Source: CAG-533 sp964589375 | Lineage (GTDB): Bacteria > Bacillota_I > Bacilli_A > RF39 > UBA660 | Reading direction: 5' to 3' | Assembly: GCA_964589375.1 (NCBI GenBank) | Contig: CAZPSA010000023.1 | Location: 1 to 16,495 of the forward strand | DNA length: 16,495 nt | Shown here: in pieces, positions 15,350 to 16,495 of the stretch | Layout: each line of letters begins with the position of its first letter | Position numbering within the stretch: the first letter of the stretch is position 1 | Notes under the pieces: generated by a model | Told to the model about the DNA's origin: nothing | Databases searched by the model: none | What the model saw: only the letters and a program-made list of their open reading frames with translations | Made by a program: the position numbers and the translations under genes

Positions 15350-16162
15350 CTACTTTACAGAGTAATATTTAATATTATTTTGGTTTAAAAATTCTAATAT
15401 AGTGTTTGAATTAATGGCATAACCTAGAGGAATTTCTAGATTATTGCCGGTATTTAAGACTTTAGAGCCTACTAAAATGCCGAGAATATTACCATTTGGA
15501 TCAGATACAATACCTCCGGCTTGGCCTTTTAAGACTGTGTTTGATGTTTCAAACATATGAACTTTTGAATTTTCATCACTTATATTTCTAGTTATAATGC
15601 CGGTGGTGGGAAAAAGAGGAAAATTCATTTTTTTATTAGTTGTTATTATGCGGTAATTTTCTTCATCAAAGTCAAAAGCATCATATTCGGGGAAAGCAAA
15701 GCCAATATTACAGATGCTGGTTCCAATTTCTGGCATTTTAGGATCAAAAACAGGGTATGTTTTAATATTTTGATTATTAGCTTGTTCAAATTTAATTATA
15801 GCTAAATCTAAATAGTCGTGTTTAATTATGTTTAATTTACCACTATTTTTGCCGGCATCAATAATTATATTATGCATTGCGATTATAGTATTGCCATCAA
15901 GTCCATATTTTTTTTCGATTTTGATTTTTTGCCTTGAATTTTTATTATTTAATTCTTTTAAAATTTGGGGATATATTTCACCAACTTCTTCGGCTTTAAG
16001 AATTAGATTTGCATTTGAAGCAGTTGTTAGAATATCACAGTTTTCATTGAGAATAAGAATAGTTGAAATGAGATTGTTAACTTTATTATTGTGATATTTA
16101 ACTTCGCCAGTTATAATTGGTCTTAAATAATTTACTGAATTTTTGATTGCAACTTTAAACAT
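15350..16162 (-). CDS. trypsin/HtrA-fold protein with a degenerate catalytic triad
   Basis: A 270-residue protein resembling trypsin-like (S1-type) peptidases. The first barrel strands lead to DILTTASNANLI (43-54), where active relatives have the catalytic His; here the aligned position is Ser49. The acid motif YLDLAIIKF keeps D119. The serine motif GxSGG reads GQAGGIVSDPNGNILGIL (213-230), so the nucleophile is Ala215. A lysine-rich insertion of about 45 residues (57-100) lies between the first two sites. With two of three triad residues gone it is predicted to be proteolytically inactive, perhaps a binding or scaffold protein. No signal peptide is visible, so it is probably cytoplasmic. It is the first gene of an operon with the M15 peptidase and the 90-residue protein. 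GGTGATG precedes the ATG. The family assignment is by motif reading only. Confidence 0.75.
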   Translation of the reverse strand: MFKVAIKNSVNYLRPIITGEVKYHNNKVNNLISTILILNENCDILTTASNANLILKAEEVGEIYPQILKELNNKNSRQKIKIEKKYGLDGNTIIAMHNIIIDAGKNSGKLNIIKHDYLDLAIIKFEQANNQNIKTYPVFDPKMPEIGTSICNIGFAFPEYDAFDFDEENYRIITTNKKMNFPLFPTTGIITRNISDENSKVHMFETSNTVLKGQAGGIVSDPNGNILGILVGSKVLNTGNNLEIPLGYAINSNTILEFLNQNNIKYYSVK

Positions 16163-16177
16163 ATCATCACCATTTAA

Positions 16178-16186
16178 ATTATAACA
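16178..16186 (-). promoter_or_regulatory. extended -10 promoter of the protease-like operon
   Basis: On the minus strand TGTTATAAT forms a perfect -10 (16178-16183) with an extended TG (16185-16186). No good -35 is seen at 16-18 bases. The expected start point leaves a short leader with the GGTGATG site. The hairpin/poly-G element lies immediately upstream. Confidence 0.5.
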
Positions 16187-16196
16187 CGTTTTTTAA

Positions 16197-16238
16197 GCAA
16201 GTGGCTATAAAATAGCTGACGAACTCATGTTCGCTTGC
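16197..16238. other. inverted-repeat cluster able to form a three-way junction
   Basis: GCAAG (16197-16201) pairs with CTTGC (16234-16238) as an outer stem. It encloses GCTAT-aaa-ATAGC (16204-16216) and CGAAC-tcat-GTTCG (16220-16233). The second hairpin abuts the outer stem with no unpaired base. All three stems are perfect 5-bp pairings, and the G+C content is far above the surroundings. It is intergenic and upstream of the operon promoter, so it is not in that transcript. It could be a DNA-level cruciform or protein site, an RNA from an unseen promoter, or part of a dispersed repeat. Confidence 0.5.
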
Positions 16239-16247
16239 GGGGGGGGG
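16239..16247 (+). repeat. poly-G tract, nine G
   Basis: Nine consecutive G follow directly on the outer stem. In DNA this AT-rich such a run is striking. If TTGCGG (16235-16240) and TACTAT (16258-16263) act as a plus-strand -35 and -10, the run lies in their 17-base spacer, so slippage would change promoter strength. That promoter assignment is weak (3/6 and 4/6 matches). Confidence 0.6.
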
Positions 16248-16338
16248 TGTTTTATGATACTATTAACATGAAAAAAATAAGAAAGATTTTCTGTTTTATT
16301 ATATATAGTATATTTATAGTTTACTGTTGTTTATGGTT

Positions 16339-16366
16339 TTGAGTGAACTCGGGGCGTTTATATAAT
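16339..16366 (+). promoter_or_regulatory. promoter of the right-edge membrane protein gene
   Basis: TTGAGT (16339-16344) and TATAAT (16361-16366) are 16 bases apart, a good vegetative-type promoter. The predicted leader is about 19 bases and contains AGGTGAT ahead of the ATG at 16392. Confidence 0.55.
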
Positions 16367-16391
16367 TAGATAGAAAATATAGGTGATTTCT

Positions 16392-16495
16392 ATGAATTAT
16401 ATAAAAGATAAATTAAAAGTATTTTTAGAAAAGATTAGGGCAAATAAAAGACTTATGTATTTATCACTAGTTAGTGTCTTAGTTTTATTTTGTTT
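16392..16495 (+). CDS. N-terminus of a membrane protein (partial)
   Basis: The frame starts MNYIKDKLKVFLEKIRANKR, followed by LMYLSLVSVLVLFC, and runs off the right edge. A basic, amphipathic N-terminus precedes a hydrophobic span from about residue 22, so it is an inner-membrane or anchored protein with a cytoplasmic N-terminus. AGGTGAT lies about 5 bases before the ATG, and a promoter is present. No family can be named from 34 residues. It is divergent from the protease-like operon, with the poly-G element between them. Confidence 0.6.
   Translation, partial: MNYIKDKLKVFLEKIRANKRLMYLSLVSVLVLFC

Noticed and set aside
15828..16094. Plus-strand open frame opposite the protease-like gene
   Set aside because: It is antisense to a supported gene and its apparent hydrophobicity is a composition effect.
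16268..16342. 24-residue hydrophobic frame, MKKIRKIFCFIIYSIFIVYC then CLWF, after the poly-G tract
   Set aside because: It has no ribosome binding site, only a weak promoter, and overlaps the -35 of the next gene. A chance frame in AT-rich DNA is as likely, though a leaderless mini-protein cannot be excluded.

Overview
The window is very AT-rich (by eye well under a third G+C). It uses the standard bacterial code: TGG encodes Trp, and TGA ends the genes at 1527-1970 and 2755-2919. The addB-addA order, the CarD-family regulator, a TspO-type membrane protein, an M15-type D,D-carboxypeptidase and AGGAGG-like ribosome binding sites all suit a low-GC Gram-positive (Firmicutes/Bacilli-type) bacterium. 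The recombination proteins are unusually compact, which suggests a small-genome, host-associated relative of the Bacilli/Mollicutes boundary. That placement is inference; there is no rRNA or other taxonomic marker here.

Left part (1-2984). The window opens with the tail of a plus-strand gene that looks like a winged-helix end. A minus-strand pair follows: an exported ComEC-like metallo-beta-lactamase-fold hydrolase and a small DUF3006 protein. An unrecognised 147-residue protein is transcribed divergently from them. A CarD-like RNA polymerase-binding protein follows on the minus strand with its own promoter and terminator. Divergent from carD is a 54-residue single-span membrane protein, whose promoter sits so close to its ATG that the mRNA is probably leaderless.

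Middle (2985-7297, plus strand). An intact acyl-CoA synthetase-type adenylate-forming enzyme is followed by a broken ABC exporter with two frameshifts and one nonsense codon. One frameshift falls inside the Walker A motif. TspO and a small secreted or membrane-anchored protein come next.

Recombination block (7300-14099, minus strand). addB (RexB-like, no Walker A, iron-sulfur staple nuclease) and addA (helicase-nuclease) overlap and would form the double-strand-break resection enzyme. Both are several hundred residues shorter than the usual proteins. A separately promoted, very compact UvrD-like helicase lies downstream, lacks most of the 2B region and again looks leaderless.

Right part (14149-16495). 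A minus-strand operon encodes a trypsin-fold protein with two of three catalytic residues replaced, a membrane-anchored M15B D,D-carboxypeptidase and an unrecognised 90-residue protein; it ends in a hairpin terminator overlapping the last codons. Upstream of the operon is a compact set of inverted repeats that can fold as a three-way junction, directly followed by nine consecutive G. This is highly atypical for such AT-rich DNA and a candidate for length-variable switching or a dispersed element. The window ends in the start of a plus-strand membrane-protein gene.

No tRNA, rRNA, CRISPR array, insertion sequence or integrase was seen. No gene-free stretch exceeds about 300 bases. The best leads for something undescribed are the inactive protease-like operon, the poly-G/three-way-junction element, the compact AddAB/UvrD set and the leaderless genes.
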